Of a stretch of DNA of 64,000 nucleotides, positions 42,750 through 54,618 are shown piece after piece. The stretch lies in contig JAMXBD010002790.1 of assembly GCA_024138025.1 (NCBI GenBank), forward strand, positions 1 through 64,000, in the 5' to 3' direction. The position numbers were made by a program, and so were the translations under genes. Source of the DNA: Combretum micranthum (lineage: Eukaryota; Streptophyta; Magnoliopsida; Myrtales; Combretaceae). Below the pieces are notes generated by a model that saw only the letters and a program-made list of their open reading frames with translations, was not told the origin of the DNA and did not search any database. How positions within the stretch are numbered: the stretch's first letter is position 1; each line of letters starts with the position of its first letter.

Positions 42750-42776
42750 AAGTTTCGTCCCCGAAACTTGCCTCAA

Positions 42777-43308
42777 TCATGATTCAAATAACTCGGGATA
42801 CTTCTGTCTCATCATATTCTCAACTTCCCAAACAGCTTCATGCTCGGATTGGTTACTCCATTGAACCTTTACCATAGGGATTATCTTGTTCCTTAACACT
42901 TTATCCATTCTCTCTAAAATCTTAATAGGCTTTTCCTCTATGGTCAGATCAAGTCGTATTTCTGGCTGATTTGTATCAATAACAGTATCTAGATCTGATA
43001 AACACTTCCTCAATTGTGAAACATGGAATACATTGTGTACGTCCGGCAAATTTGGCGGTAATGCTAGCCGGTATGTTAATGGTCCAATTCTTTCCAAAAT
43101 TTGAAAAGGTCCTATATATTGGGTTCAATTTCCCTCTAACACCAAATCTGATTATTCCTTTAGTTAGAGAAACCTTGAGAAAAACATGATCTCTAACTTC
43201 AAATTCCAACGGTCTTCTTCTCTCATTAGCATAACTTTTGTATCGGTCTTGTGCAACTTTTGATCTTCGCTTAATGAGTTGAATCTTGTCTATCGCCTCT
43301 TGAATCAA
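42777..43308 (-). pseudogene. Ty3/gypsy integrase C-terminus (GPY/F) and chromodomain-like tail
   Basis: Two overlapping minus-strand frames. The upstream one reads QDRYKSYANERRRPLEFEV and DHVFLKVSLTKGIIRFG. After a frameshift near 43090-43120 comes RIGPLTYRLALPPNL (GPY/F module) and NVFHVSQLRKC. Then follows a chromodomain-like segment PIKILERMDK...VQWSNQSEHEAVWE ending YPELFES. In plant chromoviruses this tail directs integration into heterochromatin. The combination points to the Tekay/Del clade. Non-functional because of the frameshift. Confidence 0.75.
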
Positions 43309-43334
43309 TTCTAGACCAATTAGAGCTTTCTCAC

Positions 43335-44060
43335 CTACTTCACCCCAGTGGAGAGGTGATTGACATTTCCTCCATATAGTGCTTCATATGAAGCCATTTG
43401 TATTGCCGACTGATAACTGTTATTGTAAGCAAATTCGACTAGAGGCAAATATTCATCCCAATTTCTTTTGAAATCCAAGGCACAAGCTCTAAGCATATCT
43501 TCTAATATTTGTATTGTCCTCTCATATTGCTCGTCAGTTTGAGGATGAAAAACCGTACTGAACTGAAGTTTCGTACCAAGTGCTTCATGTAAACTCTTCC
43601 AAAAGTGACTCACAAAGCGAGTATCCTTGTCTGATATAATCGATATTGGAATACCATGGACTCTCACTATCTCTCGGATATAAATCCGTGTCATTTTCTC
43701 CAATGCACACCCTACTTTTAATGGTATAAAATGTGATGATTTGGTCAATCTATCCACAATAACCCATATAACTTCATTCTTGGCAAGGGTCTTAGGGAAT
43801 GCACTCACAAAATCCATGGTTATATCATCCTACTTCTATTCCGGAATTGATAATGGTTGCAACTCACCACTAGGTCTTTGATGTTCGATCTTTAATTGCT
43901 GGCATGTTACACACGTGGATACATACTCTGCAACGTCTTTCTTTATATTGTTCCACCAATAATTCTTCTTCAAATCCTTGTACATCTTCGTACTCCCAGG
44001 ATGTATTGAATACGTCGTTGCATGAGCTTCCTTCAAGATTTCTCTCCTCAATTCTCCCAT
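43335..44060 (-). pseudogene. Ty3/gypsy integrase, zinc-binding and catalytic core
   Basis: The N-terminal HHCC zinc region reads HATTYSIHPGSTKMYKDL...CVTCQQLK (44060-43836). The core follows (43817-43335): DFVSAFPKT, VIVDRLTKSSHFIP, DKDTRFVSHFWK, FHPQTDEQYERTIQ, PLVEFAYNNS. Asp-Asp-Glu residues are visible. Between the two parts the normal EWKWDDI stretch carries two TGG-to-TAG stops, a cytosine-deamination type change. The usual TDGQ is TDEQ here. Confidence 0.85.
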
Positions 44061-44243
44061 CTATGGTACTAATATTCGGTTTCCGAATCTGATAACGTCG
44101 TTTTCATCAAGTCTCAACTCTTTTCTTCTTCCTTCTAGTATCGCACTTTTTATCGTCACACTTTTTGAATCTTCCTGTTGTCTTTGCTTAATCAAATCCA
44201 TAAGAGATGGTCGGAGTGTCAAATTTGCAATCATCACTTCCAC
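44061..44243 (-). pseudogene. RNase H to integrase linker of the Ty3/gypsy polyprotein
   Basis: The minus-strand frame reads MIANLTLRPSLMDLIKQRQQ and LRLDENDVIRFGNRILVP, the region that normally links RNase H and integrase. It stops just before the integrase frame, where a TAG interrupts. Confidence 0.6.
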
Positions 44244-44273
44244 TTTGTCTAAAGTTACTTTGATATCTAATCT

Positions 44274-44633
44274 TCATAGGTCTTCTTGTATTTCTTTTTG
44301 ACTCGTAATCATGGTCGCCATCCTTATTTGTTCCTTCCTACTCAAAGCATCGGCTACCACATTGGCTTTTCCCGGATGATATAGAATCTCTACATCATAA
44401 TCCTTAATCAACTCAAGCCATCTTCTTCGACACATACTCAATTCTTTTTTAGTAAAGATATACTTTAGACTTTTGTGATCCGTGAATATCTTACACTTTT
44501 CTCCAAACAAATAATGTCTCCACAATTTCAAAGCTAAAACCACTGCTGCCAGCTCTAAATCATGCATAGGATAATTCTTCTCATGCAGTTTCAATTGTCT
44601 AGATGCATAGGCGATCACTCGGTTGTCTTGCAT
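44274..44633 (-). pseudogene. Ty3/gypsy RNase H
   Basis: The minus-strand frame reads [72 protein letters not shown] and VVADALSRK, the usual RNase H motif order between RT and integrase. The frame is separated from the RT frame by stops. Confidence 0.85.
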
Positions 44634-44768
44634 CAGAACACATCCAAGAACTTGTATTAAAGTGTCACTATAGACGGTGAATTCCTTTCCATTAATGGGT
44701 AAAGCTAAGATAAGTGCAGATATTAATCTCTTCTTTATGTCTTGAAAACTTCTCTCGCGTTGATCATC

Positions 44769-45666
44769 CTACTCAAATTTCATATTCTTCCAGGTTAGCT
44801 TTGTCAATGGAGTGGCAATCTTTGAGAATCCCTGAACTAATCTTCGATAATAACTTGCTAAACTCAAGAAACTTCTCACTTCAGTAACATTGGTGGGTCT
44901 TGGCCATTCCAATACTACCATAATCTTTTCAGGATCAACAGATATCCTATCCTTTGTGATAATATCTCCTAAGAATGCAACTTCTTTCAACCAAAACTCA
45001 CATTTGCTAAACTTAGCATATAACTTCCTTTCCTTCAACCTTTCAAGAACCAAACTTAAATGCTTTTCGTGTTCCTCTTCACTTCTTGAATACACTAGGA
45101 TATCATCTATAAATACAATCACAAACCAATCTAAGTAATTTGAATACCTTATTCATAAGATCCATAAAGGTGGTAGGGGCATTAGTCAAACCAAACGGCA
45201 TAACTAAGAATTCGAAATGTCCGTATCGAGTGCGAAAGGCCATTTTTGGTACATCTTCCGGTTTAAACTCGAGTGATAGTAACCTGACCTCAAATCATCT
45301 TTGAGAAGGCTACGTCTTTTAATTGATCAAAAAGTCAACAATACGAGGCAAAGGATACTTATTCTTAATCGTAACTTGATTCAACTCCTGTAATCGATGC
45401 ACATCCGTAGACTTCCATCTTTCTTCTTCAAAGAGAACAGGAGCACCCCATGGGGAAATACTAGGTCGTATAAAACCAATCTTTTGTAATTCTTCCAACT
45501 GAACTTTCAATTCTTTCAATTCCGCAGGAGCTGTTCTATAAGAAGCCTTTGAAATAGGGGTGGTTCCCAGAATCACTTCAATACCAAATTCAATCTCCCT
45601 GTTTGGTGGTAACCCAGGTAATTCTTCAGGAAAAACATCCACAAAATCTCTCACCACGAGTACCAT
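44769..45666 (-). pseudogene. Ty3/gypsy reverse transcriptase
   Basis: Split into two readable frames. 45666-45319 gives [40 protein letters not shown] and [16 protein letters not shown]. The palm region between 45319 and 45122 is present in shifted frames ([13 protein letters not shown]). 45122-44769 gives [11 protein letters not shown] (catalytic Asp pair), [20 protein letters not shown] and [20 protein letters not shown]. Stops and frameshifts make it inactive. Confidence 0.85.
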
Positions 45667-45882
45667 ACCAATATCAAGTTATTCAATACTTATAACTAGT
45701 TTGAAGTCTTCTCCCATAACTCCATTGTATACATACTCTTAGGTCTCTTCTCTCCAAGACATGAATAACCTTCCCACTCTCCAGATCAAAACTCATCTCC
45801 GCCTTATTAATCTATAATTACTTTATACATATTTAACCAATTCATACCCAAAACGCATCAAAATCAACCATAGGCAAAACCA

Positions 45883-46200
45883 TCATATCAAAGCAGTATT
45901 AATACTCATTACTCTATCAGTCAACACTTCAAATTTCCAACCACACTCAGTCATAAACTTTTCAGCCAAGCATGCATGCGTTGCACCAGTGTCTACTAAT
46001 GCATATGCTGGATGATTTGCAATCATTATAGTACCTGCTGGAGTATCTACCGATGGAGTTTTCTCACATTGTTGTAAAGCAAGGATCCTAGTTGCTATCA
46101 TTCCCTTTCCGAGATTTGGACCATCATTCCTTGGTTTGGTTGTACAATTAGTTACATGATGTCCTCTTTGTTTGCAATAGGCACAAAATCCTTCCCCAAG
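45883..46200 (-). pseudogene. Ty3/gypsy gag zinc knuckle and aspartic protease
   Basis: At the upstream edge the minus strand reads GFCAYCKQRGHHVTNC, a CX2CX4HX4C knuckle, then PNLGKGMIATRILA, then the protease with YALVDTGATHACL (active site DTG). The rest of gag, the leader and a directly oriented 5' LTR are missing. At 46187-46200 the sequence switches into the inverted LTR. Confidence 0.85.
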
Positions 46201-48252
46201 CCTTATATATACATTGAGGTAAGTTTATTTGATGTTTAAGCTACTTTATTTTCCTTTTAATCCATGAAATATGCATGAGTAGTATAATACAAGTAGTTGA
46301 TATGCTAAATTCTTGTTGAGATGTTGTAGAGTTGTTAGGAAAGCTTTAGAATGCTTGATATGTTATAGATAGGATGTAGTAGGCTTTCATATGGTTTTGG
46401 AATGAGTTGGAAGAGTTAAAATGTAAAAATTTTTGTGTTTAGAAAACAGAGGAAATCTGCAATGCGAATTGCAGTGTATCGCCTCATATGCCACCGGCAT
46501 ACTTGCTTGCGTCAGAATTTTTATTTCTGATCTTTTGAAAATTATCTTAAACGCCGCCAACATTGAAGTCGGAATTTGCCAGTGTTAGAATTCTTATTTA
46601 TGATCTTTTGAAATTTTTCTTAAACTCCGCCGGTATTGAAGTCAGAATTTGCCGGCGTTAGAATTCTTATTTCTGATCTTTTGAAATTTTTCTTAAACAC
46701 CGCTGGCGTTGAGGTTGAAATTCCCGATGTAAAGACTCAAAGGCTCTATACATAATGCATACTTCTTCATGCTGCCTTATATGCCGCCGGCGTATGATCC
46801 TACACCGCTAGCATTAAGGTTTGCACTGCTGGCGTTAACGGTTGGCATGAACTTTGTAAATTTCAAAATTTTCTAACTTCTTTCAACATCTTCCAATACA
46901 TGATATAAGACTTTTTGATCAAAGATTTGCCACACACACACAGATATATATATATATTATGTGATGACTTTAGATTATTTTTACATAAGGTTCAATAATT
47001 TTCCTAAGTTCTAATCTAGTGAATATAAGCTTGACTTAGGATAGTAATGTGATATAGTTGATTTATGTGGAACAGAGATGGATACTCAGTTGGAGACTCC
47101 TGTCGGTTCCCAATCCGATTCAAGTGCACAATACTTTGATTGATTGTTGCTTAGGATAAGTGTATACCAATTTGACCTTAATAAAAGAATAATGAAAAAT
47201 ATTGGAATTGATTGTGCTTTACGTCGTTGAATCCGGAACTAGGAAGCGACAACCTTGTCATGATGCAATGGCACGGTAGTTTAGGTACTTAGCCCAATCA
47301 TTTGTCATGATGCAATGACTCAAATCTATGGTGAAATGGTGGTTTCTTTTATTCGCTAAGTGGGTAGCTAATAGGGTTAATTGTATCAGTATATTCTTTA
47401 TTTAGGCTCGGAAGGAAATAATATGTTTTAGTTCACGGGTATGGGACCGTTGAACTAATTGATGTTATAGACCGGGATAAGTGGAGTGTATAAAGGAGTG
47501 TAAACCCTAGATGATGCTATTATTATTCTTTATCGGTTAGATATAGGAGATATAGATATATGGTCTATCTATATCAACCCTCTAAGCAGCTGCTGTTACT
47601 CAGGACCCCCAGAATTCCAACCTTGAATCGGAGTTTAAATACTCCAGTGTTGTTCTGCTCACCTAACTAAAGATAATGAAGTTGTGGTGATTTATTGCAT
47701 TGCATTTAGTTAAGTGAGCATGGCATATGTGTTTGTTCGCACTATTGTCTACTGGGCCTTTGACTCATGCTGCTTTTCTTGTAGGTGACTTTGATGATGA
47801 GCCCTATGACGATATGGGCTATGGGACTGATTAGGAGGACTCTATAGATGACTAAGAGAGAGAGACCTAGTATATGCTTAGGATTCCTTTTGATGTAATT
47901 TTTGTGAAGTGTTTAGGCTTATTTGTTAAGCCTTATAATGTATTTTGAATTGTATTTGTAATATAGCTGGTTGTAAGTAAGATTCCTATGTTTATATGAT
48001 CTTGGGAAGTTGTAATGTATATATGATGTATGTTTTGTATATAGTGATGACCCACTACTGATGTAGTGGTAATGTTTCTTAATTTAAGTCATGTGAATGT
48101 TACATCTGCTTTAAACAGCAGCCATTACAAACACCTCTTTTTAAGACGACCTTACGTATAATGCTTGAATATTGTTCCTAATATTAGGGTATTATGCATG
48201 GTCGAGAGATTTGGCACTCTTAATATTTGGGTTAAGTGGGCGGGTCTTTACA
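46187..48252 (+). mobile_element. Inverted copy of the Ty3/gypsy LTR, truncated
   Basis: Matches 40257-42229 in reverse complement and ends GGGCGGGTCTTTACA at 48252, followed by ATTAT (complement of the ATAAT before 40257). About 500 bp of the LTR (the part matching 42230-42732) are missing at 46187. Because it is inverted relative to the 3' LTR it cannot be the normal 5' LTR of the same insertion. Confidence 0.85.
46500..46740. repeat. 79-bp tandem array, three units, with CCGCCGGCATTGAAGTC core
   Basis: Three units each carry AGAATTCTTATTTCTGATC or a close variant, then TTTTGAAATTTTTCTTAAAC, then a GC-rich core (CGCCGCCAACATTGAAG, CTCCGCCGGTATTGAAG, CACCGCTGGCGTTGAGG). The left arm has two. 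Confidence 0.8.
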
Positions 48253-48646
48253 ATTATAAGGTAATATGCTAGTAATACCAATATTATTTTTCATAATAAC
48301 TATATTAAAATAGTAGTAATAATAATACTAGTAATAATCATAATAATGGTAGTATCATTAATATTATTATGTATAATAATATAATATTTATATTGATAAT
48401 GATATTCATTAGTGCTAATAAAAATAATAATAATTGGTATTAATAATAACAATTATCATAATAATAGTATCATTAACAATATTACTAATACTAACATTGG
48501 TAATGATAATAATAATATTAATAATAATCTGATTATTAATAATAATATCACTAATAATATATAATAATAATCCCATCATTATTGATGATAATAATAGCGG
48601 TAATGATAATATTAATGATAATAACATTAACAACATTAACAATAAT

Positions 48647-48660
<14 letters not shown>
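48253..48660. repeat. AAT/TTA trinucleotide-rich stretch (right arm)
   Basis: Mirror of 39806-40256. Here the repeat continues without the 3.5 kb element found in the left arm, which dates that element as later than the duplication or lost from this copy. Confidence 0.85.
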
Positions 48661-48678
<18 letters not shown>

Positions 48679-51283
48679 CATTCGGGATAATATAATAGAT
48701 TTTATAACTAAATCTTATAAATTAATTAATTAATTAATTTTATATTTTAAATAATTACTAATTTTATAATAAAATTCATAACAAATGATAATATTAGTTT
48801 TTAACACTTTTTGCATTACTAATACATATATATACAATCTATATTTTAATTAGCTTATACTAATAAAACTAATATTAAAAATTAATTAAAAATATTAATA
48901 ACCCAGAATTAATAAATACAATAATATTAATTATTTTATCTAATCATAATTAATAAAATTATATTTTTCTACATCATTTATAATGCTAAAGTATTTACAT
49001 ATCCATATACTTAAATAACTATATATTATATAAAAATAATTAAAAATAATTTTCACTTCAAAATTAATAAATATATATTATTAGTAATTATTCAACCAAC
49101 CAGAATTTAAAAAAAAATATTTTATACATGATTTTTTTTATTTTCTGCAAAATTCATGTTACTATTCACGTGAACAGTATCAACGGTACTATTCATCATC
49201 TTCAACCTTGATCTAAAGCTTGTTTTGTATATTTTACACATCCAAATTCATTCTAAATCATTCCTAAGCACTTATACATGATATTTCTATACATATAACA
49301 ACAAAAAACATCAAAACTCATCCTTAGTTCATGATTTTCGGATTAAATTGTGCAAATTAAAGTTTATGAACTCTTACCTTCTTGGAGTTGTTTGGACGTG
49401 ATTTAAACCTTGTTTTGAGTTGTAGTATGATCCTAGATCATCAAGACACGTTTAGGAACATTATATACACAAAAACTGATTGAAAAACAAATTTAACTTA
49501 CCTAGTTGATCTTGAACCGAGCTTGTGTTTGTGTATCAATGGAGGACGAATTTTATTGAGTTTTTTGTGCTTGTGAGTGTGTTTTCTGGGCTGGTGTGGA
49601 GAGTATTTGGTTGTTTATTAATTTCCTTGTTTGCTTGTTCTTTATTGTACATACATATATATAGAAGAAGAGAAAGGAGAGGCGGTTTTGGTTTTGTTTC
49701 TCCTCCCGTGTTTGCTTCTTTCACTTACAATTTGCTGCATTAATTGAGTTTGTTTTATTGTCTTTATATAATAGGTTAATGTATGTTGAAGTGTTAACTA
49801 TTTGACACAATTGGAGACAATTTCGGCTTGCACAAATCTAGGAGATCTCCACCATAGAGAGCATGCAACTTTCATATGTCTTACACCGAAGTGTGGTTTA
49901 TAAGTATAAATATTAATATGATAATTATTAGTTGATAATTATCTTAGGTTTAGGGTATATATAAATACAAAAATAAAGAGAAAATGATGAATTTATAACC
50001 TACAACTGTGTAAGGAAGTCTAAGTGATACGTATGATAAATATTGATTCGATAATATTTTTAGATGAAAATTTCCATATTCTCGTTATTAAATATTCTAA
50101 ACATTATGGTATACATAGAATTTCTATTAAAATGTGTGTATATGTGTTTAATTTTTCACTTTTTGTTGGAAAGTTGGCACGTCCAAGGGAAGTTCAAAGT
50201 TTATAATTGAAAAACAACGTGAAAAGTAAAAAAAAAAAGAATGTAAGGGAGTTAAGATGAATGGAAATATAAAAACAAAAAGAAGATGATAAATTTATAA
50301 CCAATAAACATGTAAGGAGTGGGCAAAAATATGAACTATTAAAAAAATTAATTTTGTGGATCTAAATGATACGTATGATAAATACTGATTTGATAATATT
50401 TTTGGATAAAAATTTACATATTAATGATATTAAATATTTTGAATATGATAGTATACATAGAATCTTTAGTTTAATGCTTTTACTTTTCAATTTTTATACC
50501 TACTATCGTAAATTATATTTGATTTGTTTAAAAGTTTTGTTTGGTGGTATTTTTATAAATTAATAATTACAATGCCCTTAATTCGACTTTATTATAAATT
50601 TTTAAGATTTAAAATTACATATGAATTCATTTCTATTTATAAATTTATTCTAGAGTTTTTACTAGGTTAGAAATTTAATATCTATTTCATATTTGTTACT
50701 TGATTCTTTTTACTAATTATATGTTACTAGATTGGATAGAATTTTAGTTTATATAGACTCAGGATTATTTAACTTGAAGATATTAATATTTTTGAATATT
50801 AAAACTTAGGTTTAAATATTAAATAGTTTTCTTTATTTTTTATTTCGAATATTATGAACTTTTAAAGTCTTAATGATAAAGATTCTTTATTCTAACTTGT
50901 TCATACTTAAAATTAAAATCGCGAAAAATTTGGGGTGATTTCTGATATTTTTATTATAGTTCTTTTATGATTCTACATTTTATTTATAATATTTATTATA
51001 ATTGGGTTATGTAAAATGTTTGATTACAAATAAGGTATCCCACTAATCTAATTTATCAAAATTATATTCTATTAATTTTATTCATGTATTTTAACGATTT
51101 AACTAACCTAATATTCACAAGTTTACTTAAATTGCAACATAACAAAAATATATTCGAAACATAATAGGCATCACACACATCACATTTATTTTTTTTTTCA
51201 CGAACCTATATGATATATATAACACATATTGCGTATTATGAATCGTATAGTACGTATTTTGAAATGTGTATCGTACGTTCATT
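48661..51283. other. Right middle arm, non-coding LTR-like DNA
   Basis: Mirror of 33600-36275. It contains the tandem duplication of about 200 bp (about 49985-50160 and 50290-50480) and the inverted promoter-like stretch near 49760. No gene. Confidence 0.7.
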
Positions 51284-51317
51284 TGTGACTTTTTAAAGGG
51301 TATGATGAGTTCATGTT
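51281..51317. other. Scrambled junction between middle and outer right arm
   Basis: 51281-51294 repeats ATTTGTGACTTTTT also found at 51388-51401. 51295-51315 is a 21-bp exact copy of 51362-51382. The helicase intron begins properly at about 51318. The two inserted pieces are in reversed order relative to their source. The corresponding left-arm positions are 33600 and 9836, 23.8 kb apart. Confidence 0.85.
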
Positions 51318-51599
51318 GCATATTGTAGTTACCCACCCTTGATATGTGTTTTGAAGATTCTAAAGGGTATGATGAGTTCATGTCCACATTTGTGACTTTT
51401 TTAAGGCATTTGGTTATTAGAAAGATTGTATCTAGGAGGTGTATGTAACTAACATATGTTGAGGTATAAATCCTGTGCTAGATGTTAATCCAGGTGTCTT
51501 GTTTCAAGATTGTTGTGACCCTTTCGGGCATATTTGTCATACACACTATATTTGATCTTGTATTTGTGTTTGCAATGATGACCTCTATCTTTTTCCCAG

Positions 51600-52604
51600 T
51601 TAAGGAGCATGGAGCGACAAGATGGATAAGAGGTCAATTGAAGGAACTCTTGAGGAAAGTTAACATTGACCTATTATCGCGATTGAATGAGTTGAATGCC
51701 ATAAAAAAGGCGATATTATCTGGTAAAAGTTTCTATGTTTTCAAAAGCTTAGAGAATACCTTTGCCTTTTTCTTGTTTAAACTTCAACTGCATCTTTTTC
51801 AGGTTTCTTCCCTCACCTCGCAAAATTTACAAAGAGCGGATATCAAACTCTCAAACCAGTTCAGACAGTCCGCTTACACCCAAGTTCAGGGTTGGCAAAG
51901 GTACTTATCTTAAGCTCAGTAAAATGCTTTACTTCTGTAGTTTGATATTTGCATCATGCAAATATTTTTTACTGTGCATCTTTTAGCACAAATCTATCAA
52001 CAGATGAAGGCCCACTCCTCCATTGAGAAGGCTTTCTCTTTTTAATATTTATTTTTCCTCCAACTAGGGGAGTTTCAAATTCCATCATGACTGTTGTTTT
52101 TTAGATGAATTTCTTTTTTACTCTTCTTTTGCTAACAGGAAAGACCACCAAGGTGGGTTGTCTACCACGAATTGGTGCATGAAGGAGAAGCGTACATGAA
52201 ACAGGTAGTTCTGGTAGAAGACTTTCTTTAACTCTCAAAGTGAATATTATAGTTCCTGAAAATATGTGCTAATTACGATATTATGATTATTTGTAAAATG
52301 GAGTTTATGTGTTGACATTATGTAGGAAATAGTAAAGCTAAAATGGAATATCTGTAATTTCAACTGTATATAGCTAGTAGTGGAAGTAATTAATCATGGA
52401 TAAGTGTTGTGATTTAAATTTTTTTGGAGTTTTTATTCTAGTCATTAGATTTTGCCTAACTAATTTTGAGTCTATTAATTTAGTATATTGTTGTCATATC
52501 TCTGTTACTTAAAGCTAGGGGTTTTATACAGGTTACTGAGGTAAATCCACATTGGCTGATTGACATATCTCCTCAGTATTATCGATGGAGCGAAGTTGAA
52601 GACC
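51600..52604 (+). pseudogene. DEAH-box RNA helicase, four 3' exons, right copy (frameshifted)
   Basis: Exons 51600-51722, 51803-51900, 52139-52204 and 52532-52604 mirror the left copy exon for exon with the same splice borders. They read RWIRGQLKELL, GFFPHLAKFTKSGYQT, PPRWVVYHELVHEGEAYMKQ and VTEVNPHWLIDISPQYY. The first exon has lost one base near 51616 (GAGCGACAAG against GAGCGAGCAAG in the left copy), which brings a TAA into frame. No core helicase exons lie upstream on this side, since the sequence jumps to LTR DNA at 51317. It cannot encode a helicase. Confidence 0.85.
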
Positions 52605-53059
52605 GTGAGTTTCTTTTTTCTTTTCATGTTGAACTCTTAATATTATTGCTATTTCATTTTCATTCATGTTGCTACTGGACTTGATTTATACACTTGAGTA
52701 GAAAAAAACAATGGCAAGAAACTTAGAGCCTCCGAGTCGCTTTGTGCAAAACTCTTTAATTGGGTAATCGACCTATTTTGGGTTTTGAAAATGTGCCATA
52801 GTGCTTTGGCTGGAGGATATAGTAACATTAGCTAGTGAAATGGTTGGACTCAGCTTTACTTACATAGTTTTACCGACTGTTGCCTGTCCATCGTCCAAAC
52901 TAGACATAGCGGTCGTCTTCTTGACTTGAGAGTAGGTTTTGTTCATGTTTAATTTGATATTGAAGTTCACCTATCTAAATGGAAGCATCATTTGTAGTCC
53001 ATCAAACCTATTTGGGAGATATTAGCAGACATCTTAATAGCATGAGTATCTGATACAAC
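52605..53059. other. Sequence 3' of the right helicase exons
   Basis: Mirror of 8096-8550 in the left arm. No final helicase exon or other gene was recognised in either copy. Confidence 0.5.
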
Positions 53060-53418
53060 TGTAGGAAAGATATATAAAATAAAAAAAAAGGGTGAAATCA
53101 AAATCAACAATGAACAATAGTTACAATGTTGAGATTAGAGCTTACCAAATTGGCCTTGCAAGCTCAAGCAATGTCCAACACAACTTGGGTATTTTTCTTT
53201 TCTGCCCTCTTCTATTATCAGAATCTCCTATTTATACTTCTAGTTCTTGTAACTAACAACTACTTACTGTCCACATCAGCACCCTACTACAAAAATACAG
53301 TACATAACACAGCACTCTACACATACTACACAGAGCCCAACACGCAAAAGCCTCTGCCCAAAATACATTCAACATACTAAGCTTTTCTCCTCGGTACTGT
53401 ATCGGTATCCAACTAACA
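53060..53418 (-). mobile_element. Copia-type LTR, right-arm copy
   Basis: Inverted copy of 7731-8095: TGTAGG at 53060 and CTAACA ending at 53418. The PBS-like TCTGATACAAC lies just outside at about 53050-53060. Confidence 0.7.
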
Positions 53419-54618
53419 TGCACCAATCTGCATCTGGCTTGACAATTGCCTTCCCCAGATTCAGGTGTCTTGGATTGGCATTACTGCTGCGGAGGAAGTG
53501 GCAAGTACATTAGATTGCAACAATCAGTTAGAATGTGACTCATCAATTTTAAAAGCAAGCCAAGCAGCAAAGAAGCAAGCTTCCCATTATATGGTGTCGT
53601 CTGTGCTATGAACAACTCAATAGTGGTAGAACCTGGATTTGCCAAGTGTCCTGCCCTGATTGTTTCACCAAAAAGAAACAAAATGGCTTCTAGAAGCAGA
53701 AAGAGAGGCATTTAAAATAATATTCTAGAATGCTGAAAAAGTTTATCAGGTAGTTGCAGCACTTAGTATTTATGACTCTCAGGGCTCTTCTTTCCTAAGA
53801 ATTTCTCTAGTGACATCCTCTTATGGATCTCATCTATTTTCATGTTGTCAATTGCTTGAATTTTTCTGTCTTCAACAGGAATGACTTTTAAGAGCTCTAT
53901 GTTCCTTCTGCTCGAAACATTTGTATATGTGATCAATCGTGATAGTTATCATGTCCCTCTTGTAGTGAAAAAACATGGTTGTTAGGGGTAGTGATACGAG
54001 GCTTTCAGATGTCTGGTTTTGATTCAGATGCTAGTCTCAAGAAGCCAGGAAGTTGTCAAATCACTTCAAAATGTGACTTGAACATTAAGATATTCTTTAA
54101 TAACAAAAGCTTTATTCAGCTAACGATTTTGCCATGCTCTGAAAATGTTTTACCTTGAATTGGGAAACTATTTGAGTATTTGAGCTTTTAGCATCAACTC
54201 ATGATTCAGAAACAGTTTCGTGGAAAATAGAATTAGCAGATTCAATTTTGAGTAGCTTGGCTTTTAGCATCCCTTTTTTGCACGAACCCACTAGGTAGGC
54301 ATCTCTGAATGCAAACCTTGAAGATAGTATAGTACACAATGGATTTTATAAGAGGCAGGGTTAACATTCTGGACGTTGGCACCTTTCTCTGTGGACATAA
54401 GTTGATCAATTGAGTGCTGTGAATTGCATTTTCTTCATTCATCTCTTTTCACGATTGCTTAATAACTTGCATGCATGTGCTTCTCTGACTGTAGTGTTTA
54501 CCTGTGGTGTATCTGTTTTTGTTGCTTCTGTTCAACAGACTTCACCATACTCGAGCAATTTTTTATTTTCATTTGATAAATGTTTCCATTATTGGTAATA
54601 GAATGATTTGTTCTGCAG
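53419..54618. other. SAR1 intron-like and intergenic DNA of the right arm
   Basis: Mirror of 6531-7730. It ends at the acceptor CTGCAG of the SAR1 exon. No further exon recognised. Confidence 0.5.

Noticed and set aside
46187..48252. 5' LTR of the Ty3/gypsy element at 42733-46200
   Set aside because: It is inverted relative to the 3' LTR and lacks PBS and gag on its inner side. The inverted duplication explains it better.
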